NCBI RefSeq assembly: GCF_025847275.1
Contig: NZ_JAOZEV010000002.1
Coordinates: forward strand, 62,001-126,000
Length of the DNA: 64,000 nucleotides
Source of the DNA: Flavobacterium frigoritolerans
GTDB taxonomy: Bacteria; Bacteroidota; Bacteroidia; Flavobacteriales; Flavobacteriaceae
Direction of reading: 5' to 3'
Each line of letters starts with the position of its first letter. The stretch's first letter is position 1. Made by a program: the position numbers and the translations under genes. Below the pieces are notes generated by a model that saw only the letters and a program-made list of their open reading frames with translations, had not been told where the DNA came from and did not search any database. Below are positions 35,487-44,865 of the stretch, in pieces.

Positions 35487-36557
35487 TTGAGGAAAATTTT
35501 ATTGTTTTTACTGCTTTGTGTTTACACAGCCAATTACAGCCAAACGGTTCGAAAATACTCTAATGAGTTTATGAACATTGGTGTCGATGCCGCAGCACTT
35601 GCCATGTCAAGCGCAGTTGTTGCATCTACTAAGGATGTAAATTCGGTTTACTGGAATCCTGCTGGACTTGCCAATCTCGAGGACCACCAAGTCGCTTTAA
35701 TGCACGCTAATTATTTTGCCAATATCGCACAATATGATTATATTGGCTATGCTAGCCCAATAGATGATCGAAGCGCTTGGGGAATTTCATTAATTCGTTT
35801 TGGTGTAGATGACATTTTAAACACTACTGAACTGATAGACAGTCAGGGTAACATTGACTACAATCGAATTAGTCTTTTTTCGACTGCCGATTATGGTTTT
35901 ACCTTTTCATACGCAAGAAAATTACCTGTTCCTGGATTTCAATATGGAGTAAATGCTAAAGTTATCCGACGTATTATTGGAAAATTTGCCAACTCATGGG
36001 GCTTCGGATTTGATTTAGGATTACAGTTTGAAAAAAATGATTGGCATTTTGGCTTAATGTTGCGTGATATTACAACGACTTATAATGTTTGGAATATTGA
36101 TGAGAAAGAATACAAAAAAATTTCTGATGCTATTCCGGGAGAAAATCAGGACTTGCCTGAAAGCACCGAAATTACGTTACCAAAAGCGCAATTAGGCATA
36201 GCAAAGAAATTTATAATCAGATATGATTATAGTATTTTGGTTGCTACAAATATGAATATGCGTTTTGAGAGAACAAAAGACATAATTTCTAGTAACTTTG
36301 TAAGCATTGATCCTGCATTAGGATTGGAATTTGGTTATACCAATCTTGTTTTTTTGAGAGCTGGAGTAGGAAATTTTCAAAATGTGACACAATTAGACAA
36401 TTCTGAAAAAGTAGGTTTCCAACCTAACATTGGACTTGGTTTTAAATATAAAGGCATTCAAATTGATTATGCTTTAACAGATTTAGGAAATCAAAGTGTT
36501 GCTTTATATTCTAATATATTTTCACTTAAAGTGGATTTAGGCGTGTTTAGAAAATAA
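35487..36557 (+). CDS. PorV/PorQ family outer-membrane protein
   Basis: A 356-residue predicted outer-membrane beta barrel with a signal peptide (ILLFLLLCVYTANYS). The first codon is TTG, giving LRKILLFLL; no in-frame ATG lies before the signal peptide. The start of the mature part, NIGVDAAALAMSSAV then VYWNPAGLA, is the signature of the PorV/PorQ (UPF0164) family, which includes the type IX secretion shuttle PorV. This protein is shorter than PorV and is not next to por genes, so a direct T9SS role is unproven. Confidence 0.82.
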   Translation: MRKILLFLLLCVYTANYSQTVRKYSNEFMNIGVDAAALAMSSAVVASTKDVNSVYWNPAGLANLEDHQVALMHANYFANIAQYDYIGYASPIDDRSAWGISLIRFGVDDILNTTELIDSQGNIDYNRISLFSTADYGFTFSYARKLPVPGFQYGVNAKVIRRIIGKFANSWGFGFDLGLQFEKNDWHFGLMLRDITTTYNVWNIDEKEYKKISDAIPGENQDLPESTEITLPKAQLGIAKKFIIRYDYSILVATNMNMRFERTKDIISSNFVSIDPALGLEFGYTNLVFLRAGVGNFQNVTQLDNSEKVGFQPNIGLGFKYKGIQIDYALTDLGNQSVALYSNIFSLKVDLGVFRK

Positions 36558-36606
36558 AAACATTACATATAAAAAGAGTATTGATAATTCATTTAAAAAA
36601 ATATTT

Positions 36607-37746
36607 ATGAAAACGTATTCATCGAAAAAAGCATTCTTGTTATTATTATTTTTTGCGTTTATCAATAATAGTTTCGGACAAAGTATTTTATTATCTAAAG
36701 ATTCTAAAGCTAGCGTTCTAACTTGCGGAACTGGTAATGAACCTTACTCTCTTTTTGGCCACACAGCTATTCGAATCAAAGATTCTATTAACGCTCTTGA
36801 TATAGTATATAATTATGGTACTTTCGATTTCAGAACTCCTAACTTTGTTGCTAAATTCACAAAAGGTGATTTACAATATTATGCTACCGCAAATTCCTAT
36901 CTCGATTTTATTAATGAATACAACTATACAAAACGTAGTGTTTACGAACAGGAATTAAATATTTCTGATAATTTAAAGCAAAAATTATTTGATAATTTAA
37001 ATGCAACAATACTATCTGAAGACAGGTATTATACTTATAAATTTATTGATAAAAACTGTACTTCGATGGTAGTTGATATTCTTAACAAATCATTAAACGG
37101 TACCATAATTACTAAAAAAGGAGATACCGATAAAACTTACCGAACGATTCTTTATCCTTATTTTGATGGGCATTTTTATGAAAAATTAGGCATCAGTATC
37201 ATTTTTGGAAAAAAAGTAGATGAACTTGGAACAAAAATATTTTTGCCTTTTGAACTAAAAAATAGCTTAGATAAAACAACTTTTCAAAATCACTCTTTAG
37301 TCAAACAAAACAAAACTATTCTATCTTTTGATAAAGAGCCAAATCATTCTTGGTGGAATAATTGGTATACTTACATTATTGTATTAGCATTTATCATCTT
37401 CATAAATAAAAGAAGTGTTGATAAAATTTATCTTTTAATAATGGGATTATTGGGACTGTTTTTTGTCTTTGTTGGTTTTTATTCCTTGCACAAAGAATTA
37501 GAATACAATTACAACATCCTATTATTTAGCCCTTTCTTATTAATTCTTTTGATTCTTAATCTCATGAAAAATAAAAAATGGACTTATCGTTTCTCACTAA
37601 TTCATATAATTTCACTAATTACTTATGGGTTATTTATGATTAATAAGGCTTCATTCTTTATCGTTTTACCTTTGATTATAACTAGTGGTGTTATTCTGGT
37701 GCGCGTAGCTATCAAGAACAAGAAACCAATCCCTATTATCATTTAA
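36607..37746 (+). CDS. DUF4105 protein, lipoprotein N-acyltransferase (Lnb)-like
   Basis: A 379-residue protein with a signal peptide to about residue 25 and a DUF4105 domain (TCGTGNEPYSLFGHTAIRI; Cys40, His52, Cys151 in KNCTSM). Four to five C-terminal transmembrane helices follow from about residue 250. DUF4105 proteins of Bacteroidota have recently been reported to acylate lipoprotein N-termini in place of Lnt. I recall this as Lnb, and the assignment here is by family. Its TAA abuts the stop of the convergent glycosylphosphotransferase gene with no base between. Confidence 0.78.
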   Translation: MKTYSSKKAFLLLLFFAFINNSFGQSILLSKDSKASVLTCGTGNEPYSLFGHTAIRIKDSINALDIVYNYGTFDFRTPNFVAKFTKGDLQYYATANSYLDFINEYNYTKRSVYEQELNISDNLKQKLFDNLNATILSEDRYYTYKFIDKNCTSMVVDILNKSLNGTIITKKGDTDKTYRTILYPYFDGHFYEKLGISIIFGKKVDELGTKIFLPFELKNSLDKTTFQNHSLVKQNKTILSFDKEPNHSWWNNWYTYIIVLAFIIFINKRSVDKIYLLIMGLLGLFFVFVGFYSLHKELEYNYNILLFSPFLLILLILNLMKNKKWTYRFSLIHIISLITYGLFMINKASFFIVLPLIITSGVILVRVAIKNKKPIPIII

Positions 37747-39141
37747 TTATTGCCCTCTATAAAATAAAACCGTAGTAATAGTTTTAAAAGTGATACTCAT
37801 ATCAAGAAAAATACTTCTGTGTTTAATATAATACAAATCGTATTGTAGTTTTATTAAACTTTCTTCTATTGATTCTCCATAGGAGTAATTTACTTGTGCC
37901 CATCCTGTAAGACCTGGTTTTATGATGTGTCTTGTTTCATAAAATGGCATAACCTGAGCAATCTCTTTTACAAAAAATGGGCGTTCTGGACGCGGGCCTA
38001 TAACTGCCATATCCCCTTTTATAACGTTAATGAACTGAGGTAGTTCATCTATTCTGGATTTACGCATCATTTTTCCAAAAGGAGTCACACGAACATCATT
38101 TGTAGCTGCAAAAGCGACTCCTTTTGATTCCGAATTCTTCACCATTGTTCGAAATTTATATATTTTAAAAACTGCTCCGTCTTTCCCTATTCTTTCTTGG
38201 GTATAAAAAAGTTTTCCTCTATTTCCTATATAATTTCCTACAATAATAAATGGCATTAAAAGCAACCCTGTCAGAAGGCCTAACAGAGAAAAGGCGAATT
38301 CAAAAAAACGGACAATCACTAAATATAACTTATTACTATTACTGCGGCTAAAAGGAAAAAAACGATAAAAATCTCTCGCTATATATTGCACAGGAATACG
38401 GTGTGTTTTACTTTCATAAACTTGGGTATATTCTCTGATGATTTTACCCGACTCAAGTAAATGTAATAATTGTTGATATAAATCGGCAGTAATTCCATCT
38501 GTCTTTTGCGATGCTATAACGATTTCCGAAACCCCCTTTTCGAGAACAAACTCTTCTAACTCTTCCTTTTTAACTTCTTTTACATACTGATAGTCAATCG
38601 GATTCTTATTCAAAGCATCTAAATTTACAAATCCAATAATTTTATAATTGGGATCAACATTCTCTAATCCCAAAACCAATTCTTCTAACTGGTCTTGATC
38701 ACATATTAAAACTACATTTTGAAAGAAACGATGTGAGGCAAGGAAATAAACATAAAAGAAACGCCAAAATAGGATAACAAAAAGTATAGCAAAATAAAAG
38801 ATAACTATCGAGATTCTCTGTTTAGGTAATTCGGGTGATAAAACTGGAGTCAATAAATAAACCAAAACCGTAGTTGATACAGCAATAACAGTACTTTTTA
38901 GAATTTGAAACTGATTACTTGCTACTTGTAAATTATACATCTCAAAAATAGATCCAAAAACATTGAGATATAATACCAATACAATTGCTCCATGATAATT
39001 AGTACTTGAAACATTAAAATAATGATAATCAAACACCTGACTTAGAAGATACAAAGCTCCCAAAACAAAAAAAGAATCAAAAAATCGAAGAATGACTTTT
39101 CGTTCTGATATTTCAAAATGGATTTTATTTTTTTGGGGCAT
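37747..39141 (-). CDS. Polyprenyl-phosphate glycosylphosphotransferase (initiating enzyme)
   Basis: A 464-residue inner-membrane enzyme that moves a sugar-1-phosphate from a nucleotide sugar onto undecaprenyl phosphate, the first step of repeat-unit assembly. Five predicted helices and a cytoplasmic domain form the N-terminal ~270 residues (WcaJ/PglC-like architecture). The catalytic C-terminus has KIYKFRTMV, DELPQFINV and KPGLTGWAQVNY. It is the last gene of the polysaccharide locus in the transcription direction. Sugar specificity cannot be read. Confidence 0.92.
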   Translation of the reverse strand: MPQKNKIHFEISERKVILRFFDSFFVLGALYLLSQVFDYHYFNVSSTNYHGAIVLVLYLNVFGSIFEMYNLQVASNQFQILKSTVIAVSTTVLVYLLTPVLSPELPKQRISIVIFYFAILFVILFWRFFYVYFLASHRFFQNVVLICDQDQLEELVLGLENVDPNYKIIGFVNLDALNKNPIDYQYVKEVKKEELEEFVLEKGVSEIVIASQKTDGITADLYQQLLHLLESGKIIREYTQVYESKTHRIPVQYIARDFYRFFPFSRSNSNKLYLVIVRFFEFAFSLLGLLTGLLLMPFIIVGNYIGNRGKLFYTQERIGKDGAVFKIYKFRTMVKNSESKGVAFAATNDVRVTPFGKMMRKSRIDELPQFINVIKGDMAVIGPRPERPFFVKEIAQVMPFYETRHIIKPGLTGWAQVNYSYGESIEESLIKLQYDLYYIKHRSIFLDMSITFKTITTVLFYRGQ

Positions 39142-39232
39142 TTAAATTGTATCAGTTAAGTTGTATCATTAAATTTGGGGAAATTTAAAATTACTGGAAC
39201 AAATGTATTATAAAATTAATAGTTAGTGGTAA

Positions 39233-40591
39233 TTAATCAGGAATAGTATTAGTTTTTACATAATTATCTGTTTTATAATTAATTACACTAATCAAAGTTA
39301 ATGCATATACGAATGCGGGTGCAGCAGTTCGCATTGCAGCATGATTAATTGTTAGAAACCAAAAAACATAAAATGATAGAAAATACAAATTACTTCGATT
39401 AATATAATACAATACAAAAGGCATTATAAAAAGTATTAGCAGTCCTAGTATTCCGAGAAATCCATGTTCACTTATCATACGTGTAATTTCATTATGTGAG
39501 GCCACATCTACTCCAAAAGCCTTTTTCCTATACTCTTTTCCCAACCCTGCCCCAACTCCTAGTATTGGATTATCAAAAAAGGTTTTAAGTTCAACCTCAA
39601 TAATAGCTTCTCTGCCTCCTAATCTATCTTTTTTCACTCTCCCTGTAGCATCTTGATTAGCATAACGCTTTTCTATTAATCCAGAAGTCTGCACAGAAGT
39701 ATATGTCCAAATTCCTATTCCCATAATAGCAGTAATAACAAATACCATAGCTAGCTTTCCTTTTACTTCTCTACTTGAATGAAAATATAACAACAATAAC
39801 AATATAGCAATCATAACCACTCCAGTAATTACTCCTCCTCTCGAAAAGGTTACAATTGCTCGATAGCTAATAACTAAAAGTAATATTCCGTTTAAAATCA
39901 ACATTTTTTTTGATTTCGAAAAGAGAATTAATTGAGTAAAAAACACAAACATCCCTAATCCTAATATCGTAGAAACTTGATTAGGCCCAAATCCTCCCGA
40001 AGTCTCAAAGTTAGACTGAGTACCTGTAACCACACTTTGCACACTAGGATTATACAAAAACAAATAAGCAGTAGTTGATACAATTGGTAAGCCCATTGCA
40101 AGAACTATATTCTGTAATTCTGAGAAACTAATCTTTCTATTAAATGTATATATTGCACAAAAAGCTAAACAGAAAGGCCCTGATAAATTAAAGAATAAAG
40201 CTTTTTTTACATCTACTGATAAAATATCTGTAGTAGCAGTTACCAAAATACTAGGGATTAATAATATCAAGAAAAACCAATACACAAAGGAGCTAATTGT
40301 AAAACTGCTGTAAATCATACCCAACAGCATAAAAAAAATGACACTTAACTTAATATACTCATTATTTAAATTCCCCCCCGTCATTCTTAAGAAAACCTCA
40401 ACTCCTACCAAATATGCAGCAATCAAAAGCACTTCATTATTTTTATTTTTTGTTTTCAAAACAAAAAGCAATCCTAAAATTGGAATAATAAGTGCATAAA
40501 TCTTAGATAAAAATGGCATCACAAAAATTGCCAAAGCAATTAAAGCATGAATCAAAAGAATATTACCATAAGATAATAGATTGTTTTTCAT
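39233..40591 (-). CDS. O-antigen ligase / Wzy-like polymerase
   Basis: A 452-residue multi-spanning protein with about ten to twelve helices. A large periplasmic loop holds LGGREAIIEVELKTFFDNP and GVGAGLGKEYR, then SHNEITRMISEHG. This Wzy_C-type loop with its conserved His is shared by O-antigen ligases (WaaL) and polymerases (Wzy), so sequence alone cannot decide. As part of a glycan locus it either joins repeat units or attaches the glycan to its lipid or protein carrier. Confidence 0.82.
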   Translation of the reverse strand: MKNNLLSYGNILLIHALIALAIFVMPFLSKIYALIIPILGLLFVLKTKNKNNEVLLIAAYLVGVEVFLRMTGGNLNNEYIKLSVIFFMLLGMIYSSFTISSFVYWFFLILLIPSILVTATTDILSVDVKKALFFNLSGPFCLAFCAIYTFNRKISFSELQNIVLAMGLPIVSTTAYLFLYNPSVQSVVTGTQSNFETSGGFGPNQVSTILGLGMFVFFTQLILFSKSKKMLILNGILLLVISYRAIVTFSRGGVITGVVMIAILLLLLYFHSSREVKGKLAMVFVITAIMGIGIWTYTSVQTSGLIEKRYANQDATGRVKKDRLGGREAIIEVELKTFFDNPILGVGAGLGKEYRKKAFGVDVASHNEITRMISEHGFLGILGLLILFIMPFVLYYINRSNLYFLSFYVFWFLTINHAAMRTAAPAFVYALTLISVINYKTDNYVKTNTIPD

Positions 40592-40594
40592 TAA

Positions 40595-41695
40595 TTAGAT
40601 ATTTTTTGAAGGAATAAAATTAATCAAATAATTTAACCATGAAATATAATCTCTTACAATCGATTCTTGACTGTAATTCAAATTCACAATTTTATTTAAT
40701 TCCAATCCCATTTCGATTCTTGATTTTTTATTCCTAATTAATTTTTGAATAGATTGTGAAAATTGATTTATATTATTTGATTCAATAATTAACCCTTCTT
40801 TTTCTGAAATAATGATAGTAGAAATTTCCCCAACATTTGTTGCCACAACTGGTAACTTATACAATCCGTATTCTAAGATTGCCAACGGAAGTCCTTCTGA
40901 GATAGAAGGCAATACAGCTATATTACATTGTTCTAATACTGAAGCAACATTATTCACTGCTCCGTAAAAAAAAATATTTTTATCTAATTCTAAATCTCTA
41001 ACCAACTCCTTAAGCTTTTTAGAATGATCATCTAAAAAATCTTTCCCAAATAAATGAAAAGTCCAATCTGGGTATTCATTTCTAATTATATTGGCTGCTT
41101 TAATTAATAATTCATGATTTTTTTGTGGACGTAAATTTGCTACGCAAACAATTCTTTTTCCTTCCTCCCCATTTAATGATACCTCTTTATTTAAATTAGT
41201 TATTTCATCAACAAAATTTGGAAAATAAATAACATTTTTACAATACAAATAAGATTCTGCCCAATCTTTCAAGGCTGTGTTTACCGCTATACTCCCTTTA
41301 AAAAAAAGAGAACCAAATTTTAATGCTACGTTTTTTCTTGACTTTAAATCCTGAGAAATACCATAATGGTCATGCCAAATTATTTTTATTTTTGGCAAAG
41401 TCAACTTTACTAAAACTGCTATAAAAAAAGAAGAACTATGTGCATGAATTACACTTACTTTATTGTTTTTCAGGTATCTACGCAATAAAAAAACGGCTTT
41501 AAAATCTATTATTTTCTTTTTCTTCAAGAATAAATACGAAACTTTCTCATCTATTTGGCTTAACAGTAATCCTTCTTTCCGAGAAGCGATTAAACCTGAA
41601 AATTCTATTTTTTCAGATAATGCATTAGCATAATTTAATGCCATGCGTTCTGCCCCTCCTACTTCTAAAGAATCTATAATTTGTACAATCCTCAT
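40595..41695 (-). CDS. Glycosyltransferase family 4
   Basis: A 366-residue GT-B retaining transferase. The N-terminus IIDSLEVGGAERMALNYA is the classic glycogen-synthase-like opening. The C-terminal nucleotide-sugar domain has NLRPQKNHELLIKAA and the E-x7-E region PSISEGLPLAILEYG. It adds one sugar to the lipid-linked repeat unit. It overlaps the upstream gene by four bases (ATGA), so translation is coupled. Confidence 0.88.
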   Translation of the reverse strand: MRIVQIIDSLEVGGAERMALNYANALSEKIEFSGLIASRKEGLLLSQIDEKVSYLFLKKKKIIDFKAVFLLRRYLKNNKVSVIHAHSSSFFIAVLVKLTLPKIKIIWHDHYGISQDLKSRKNVALKFGSLFFKGSIAVNTALKDWAESYLYCKNVIYFPNFVDEITNLNKEVSLNGEEGKRIVCVANLRPQKNHELLIKAANIIRNEYPDWTFHLFGKDFLDDHSKKLKELVRDLELDKNIFFYGAVNNVASVLEQCNIAVLPSISEGLPLAILEYGLYKLPVVATNVGEISTIIISEKEGLIIESNNINQFSQSIQKLIRNKKSRIEMGLELNKIVNLNYSQESIVRDYISWLNYLINFIPSKNI

Positions 41696-42819
41696 TTTAC
41701 TAAAAGCTTTTTAATTTCAGTTTCAAAAACATCTATAGTATAATTTTGAGACCATTCAGTAGCTAATTTACTTTTAGTAAAAAAGATTTTTTCGTCTTTA
41801 AGTATTTCGCTTAATTGAATTTCATCTTTCTCTAAGTCCATTTCCAATATAACCCCTCTATTACCATAATCTAGCATCAAAGGGACACAAGAAATTTTAC
41901 TGGCAACCGGAATACACCCCCAAAACATTCCTTCGGCAACTGCTTTTGGCCAACCTTCACTTTTAGAAGGCAAGATTACAAAATGTTTTTTTTGATATGC
42001 TTTTTTTACTGTTTCCTGATTTTGATTTCCCTGCAAAACAATATACTCTCCGAGTTGATTATTTTGAATATACTCTTCTAAAATACCCCGCTCAATTCCT
42101 TCTCCATATAAATCTAAAGTTGCTTTATATCCTTTTTCTATTAATTTCTGAACTAATTTTATAGCATAAATTGGATTTTTACCAACAACTAAACTACCAA
42201 CAAAAAGAAACGCTATAGATTCATTAAAATCAGGCTTGTGAATAATTTCTTTTTCGGTTTCAGAATAAGTAGCAGTAAAAAAAGGTATAGTATTTTTAGA
42301 TTGATTTTCCCATTCTCCATAAACCAAAACTTGCATATTTCGGGTTAAGAAAGTGTTGTTCAAAATATACTTTTGTAATTTATATGTCCATGGCTGCTTA
42401 CTCATTGGATCCCAATTACCTGCATATTTAGCTGTTTTTTGTTTATTTGGGAAGAATATTTGAATAAAGCAACCTAATAAACCAATGTTTCCCGGGCAAC
42501 GTAAATGGATATGATCAGCTGTCTTCATTGCCAAAAATATTTGCCAAGAAACTACTGGTAATTTAAAAAATGAAATTAAACTATTTTTAAAATTGGTAAA
42601 ATTAATATTGGAGACTTTTCTAAAATCTATTTTGCCATGTTTGTATGCAAGATCAATTATAGTTGGTTCCTGTTTTAAAAATGGCCCCACAACAATTACT
42701 TCATCCACATATTTTAACCAAATATTCATCTCACGTACGTAAGGTGCATAACCAAAATATTGATGTTTATTTTGACTATGAGTAACATGAGTTATAATAA
42801 CAAACCTAATTAATTTCAA
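41692..42819 (-). CDS. Glycosyltransferase family 4
   Basis: A 375-residue GT-B protein. The C-terminal domain is clear: FVGSLVVGKNPIYAIKL, then LQGNQNQETVKKAYQ and PSKSEGWPKAVAEGMFWG, with the E-x7-E catalytic/binding region. The N-terminal half is more divergent (ITHVTHSQNKHQYFGYAPYV). Donor and acceptor unknown. It lies two bases after the frameshifted gene and overlaps the next by four. Confidence 0.86.
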   Translation of the reverse strand: MKLIRFVIITHVTHSQNKHQYFGYAPYVREMNIWLKYVDEVIVVGPFLKQEPTIIDLAYKHGKIDFRKVSNINFTNFKNSLISFFKLPVVSWQIFLAMKTADHIHLRCPGNIGLLGCFIQIFFPNKQKTAKYAGNWDPMSKQPWTYKLQKYILNNTFLTRNMQVLVYGEWENQSKNTIPFFTATYSETEKEIIHKPDFNESIAFLFVGSLVVGKNPIYAIKLVQKLIEKGYKATLDLYGEGIERGILEEYIQNNQLGEYIVLQGNQNQETVKKAYQKKHFVILPSKSEGWPKAVAEGMFWGCIPVASKISCVPLMLDYGNRGVILEMDLEKDEIQLSEILKDEKIFFTKSKLATEWSQNYTIDVFETEIKKLLVK

Positions 42820-42821
42820 TG

Positions 42822-43822
42822 CTAAATATCCTTTTTAATGATAGACAAAATTCTTTGAATATAGTTTTTGGGATGTAAATAAATTTCGCTCCACATCAAA
42901 TTATCTTCACCCATTTTTAAATATTTTTTTCCGTCTAACAAATATTCAATTTTTTCAGGTAATTCTAAATACGAACTACGATTACAAAGTTTTTCATAAT
43001 TTATATGCTCATTAAAATTATCCAAATCAATATTAAGTGGAGTTGTTATAACTGCTTTCCCGAACAACAAATACTCTCCAATTTTCCAACCCGGAGTATC
43101 TTTAAGTCCATCGTCAGCAATACAAATATTATAATTATTTAACATGTTAAAATAATTATTTTTATTAGAATGTTTAGAATCTAGCAATAAATCAGGAGCC
43201 AGCTCACCAGTCAATTTATCTGCAAACCAACTGAAGCATTTTTAAACGTTTTTTTTAGTAGGCGACAAGCATTAATTCTAAATTCATTTTGACTCCTTCT
43301 ACGTTCTTTCTCATCTTCATCATTATGCTTATCTGGATCCCATAATCTAGTATGAAAAATTATATTCCCCCCATAATCACGTATTTCTTTAGGATATCTT
43401 TTTATATCTAAAACCTCATGTGACGAATTTGTAAACAATGAAAATCTATCCATTGCTCTTATAACTTCAGTTCTATTACTTTTATTAAATAACAAATCTG
43501 ATTTTAGATTCATTAATAATAAATGGCTTTTATATGTCATTGGAACATTAAAGTTTAAAGGGTAGATATTTTCAGTCCGATTTTCTACACGAAGAGATCT
43601 TTTAAAATAATAATCATATAGCTCAGCTGAATCTATAAATTTTGGTTCATCAGAATAATCAAAAAAAACACTTTCCCCATCAATATACAATATTGCTCCA
43701 CCATATTTTATACTTTCATTTCTGACTATGTTAACTTTTATTTTTTCTTTTTTACAAAAATAAAAATAAGCATAAATAAGCTGATTTAAATGGTGTGTCC
43801 AAATTGATAACTCTAATTTCAT
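42822..43822 (-). pseudogene. Glycosyltransferase-like gene broken by a single-base frameshift
   Basis: Two ORFs on adjacent frames meet at 43211-43225. The first (ATG at 43822) runs 203 codons to ...KNASVGLQIN and a TGA. The sequence continues in the next frame as FADKLTGELAPDLLLDSKHS and ends 130 codons later. Removing the shift gives ...ASVG-FADKLTGELAPD... and a whole protein of about 335 residues. The C-terminal GWKIGEYLLFGKAVITTPL looks like the nucleotide-sugar domain of a GT-B transferase. The cause is probably one lost base in GGTTT. Either the gene is dead or the base is a sequencing error. Confidence 0.75.
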
Positions 43823-43848
43823 AAATTATTGCTTCTATAAATTTATTT

Positions 43849-44865
43849 CTAAATAATATTATTAGAATCAGACAAAACGGGCTTATTAAAAAATAAACTC
43901 CACCAGCCAATCATTCTCCCAGTTGCTTCTGTCAAAGCTTCTTTTTTCTTATTAGATGTAAGAACATTACTAAATCTAATTAATGTCAAAAGTATGGTAA
44001 TAGAGTGCCATTTAAAAAAATCTTTCAAATTAGGCTTAGGATTTTTCACGTGCCACACATACCAACCGTTTCGAACTACCATTTTACCATATTGATATTG
44101 ATTCGGTCGTCCTGAATCTGCATGGAAATGTTCCAATCTAGCCACAGTGTTTAAATAAAGTTTTCCGATTTTTGCGACCCTAAGTGTAAAATCAGCATCT
44201 TCATACAAACCATATCCTTCAAAATAAGTAGAAAATGAAAGCTTCTCAAAAATTGATTTTCTGAAAGAGGAAACGCCTCCCATTAATTGTTCTACTTGAT
44301 AAATTTTATCGCTTGGTGGCAAAAAACCTACACTTCTTCCATGCGAAAAGGATGGAGAAAAACCAGGAATACAATCACTATCCAGATGCAATTTTTTTCG
44401 TAAAACAAAACGACTTCCGTCTTTACGTTTCCATCCGTCAAAATAAAACTCATTTATAGAAGCCTTATAATCCTTATTTACTTTTTCCCATTTTGTTTCG
44501 TTTATAATATACCCTCCAACTCCCAAAGCTTCAGGATATTTTTTATAGGTCTCCAATAAATTTTCAAAATAATCTGATTCTAAAACGGTATCATCATCCA
44601 AAAAACAAACAATTTCAATAGCATCATTTACTTTATTAATTCCAAAATTTCTTTGTTTGGTAAGCCCACGATTTTTATCATCAGCTAAGAAATATTTTAA
44701 ATTGATAAATTGATTTTCATTTAAAATATTCTCTGTTTTATTATTTGTAGATCCATCAATAATTAAAATTTCGTTTGGATACAAAGTTTGTCTTTGAACC
44801 GATTGCAATAATTTCAGCAAAGGCTCGGGACGCATATAAGTACAAATAATTAAGGAAAATTTCAT
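43849..44865 (-). CDS. Glycosyltransferase family 2
   Basis: A 338-residue GT-A inverting transferase. It opens FSLIICTYMRPEPLLKLLQS, has the metal-binding FLDDDTVLE and an acceptor region with GGVSSFRKSIFEKL and YEDADFTLR. The C-terminal helices (FFKWHSITILLTLIRFS) suggest membrane association. It overlaps the previous gene by four bases. Sugar unknown. Confidence 0.88.
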   Translation of the reverse strand: MKFSLIICTYMRPEPLLKLLQSVQRQTLYPNEILIIDGSTNNKTENILNENQFINLKYFLADDKNRGLTKQRNFGINKVNDAIEIVCFLDDDTVLESDYFENLLETYKKYPEALGVGGYIINETKWEKVNKDYKASINEFYFDGWKRKDGSRFVLRKKLHLDSDCIPGFSPSFSHGRSVGFLPPSDKIYQVEQLMGGVSSFRKSIFEKLSFSTYFEGYGLYEDADFTLRVAKIGKLYLNTVARLEHFHADSGRPNQYQYGKMVVRNGWYVWHVKNPKPNLKDFFKWHSITILLTLIRFSNVLTSNKKKEALTEATGRMIGWWSLFFNKPVLSDSNNII

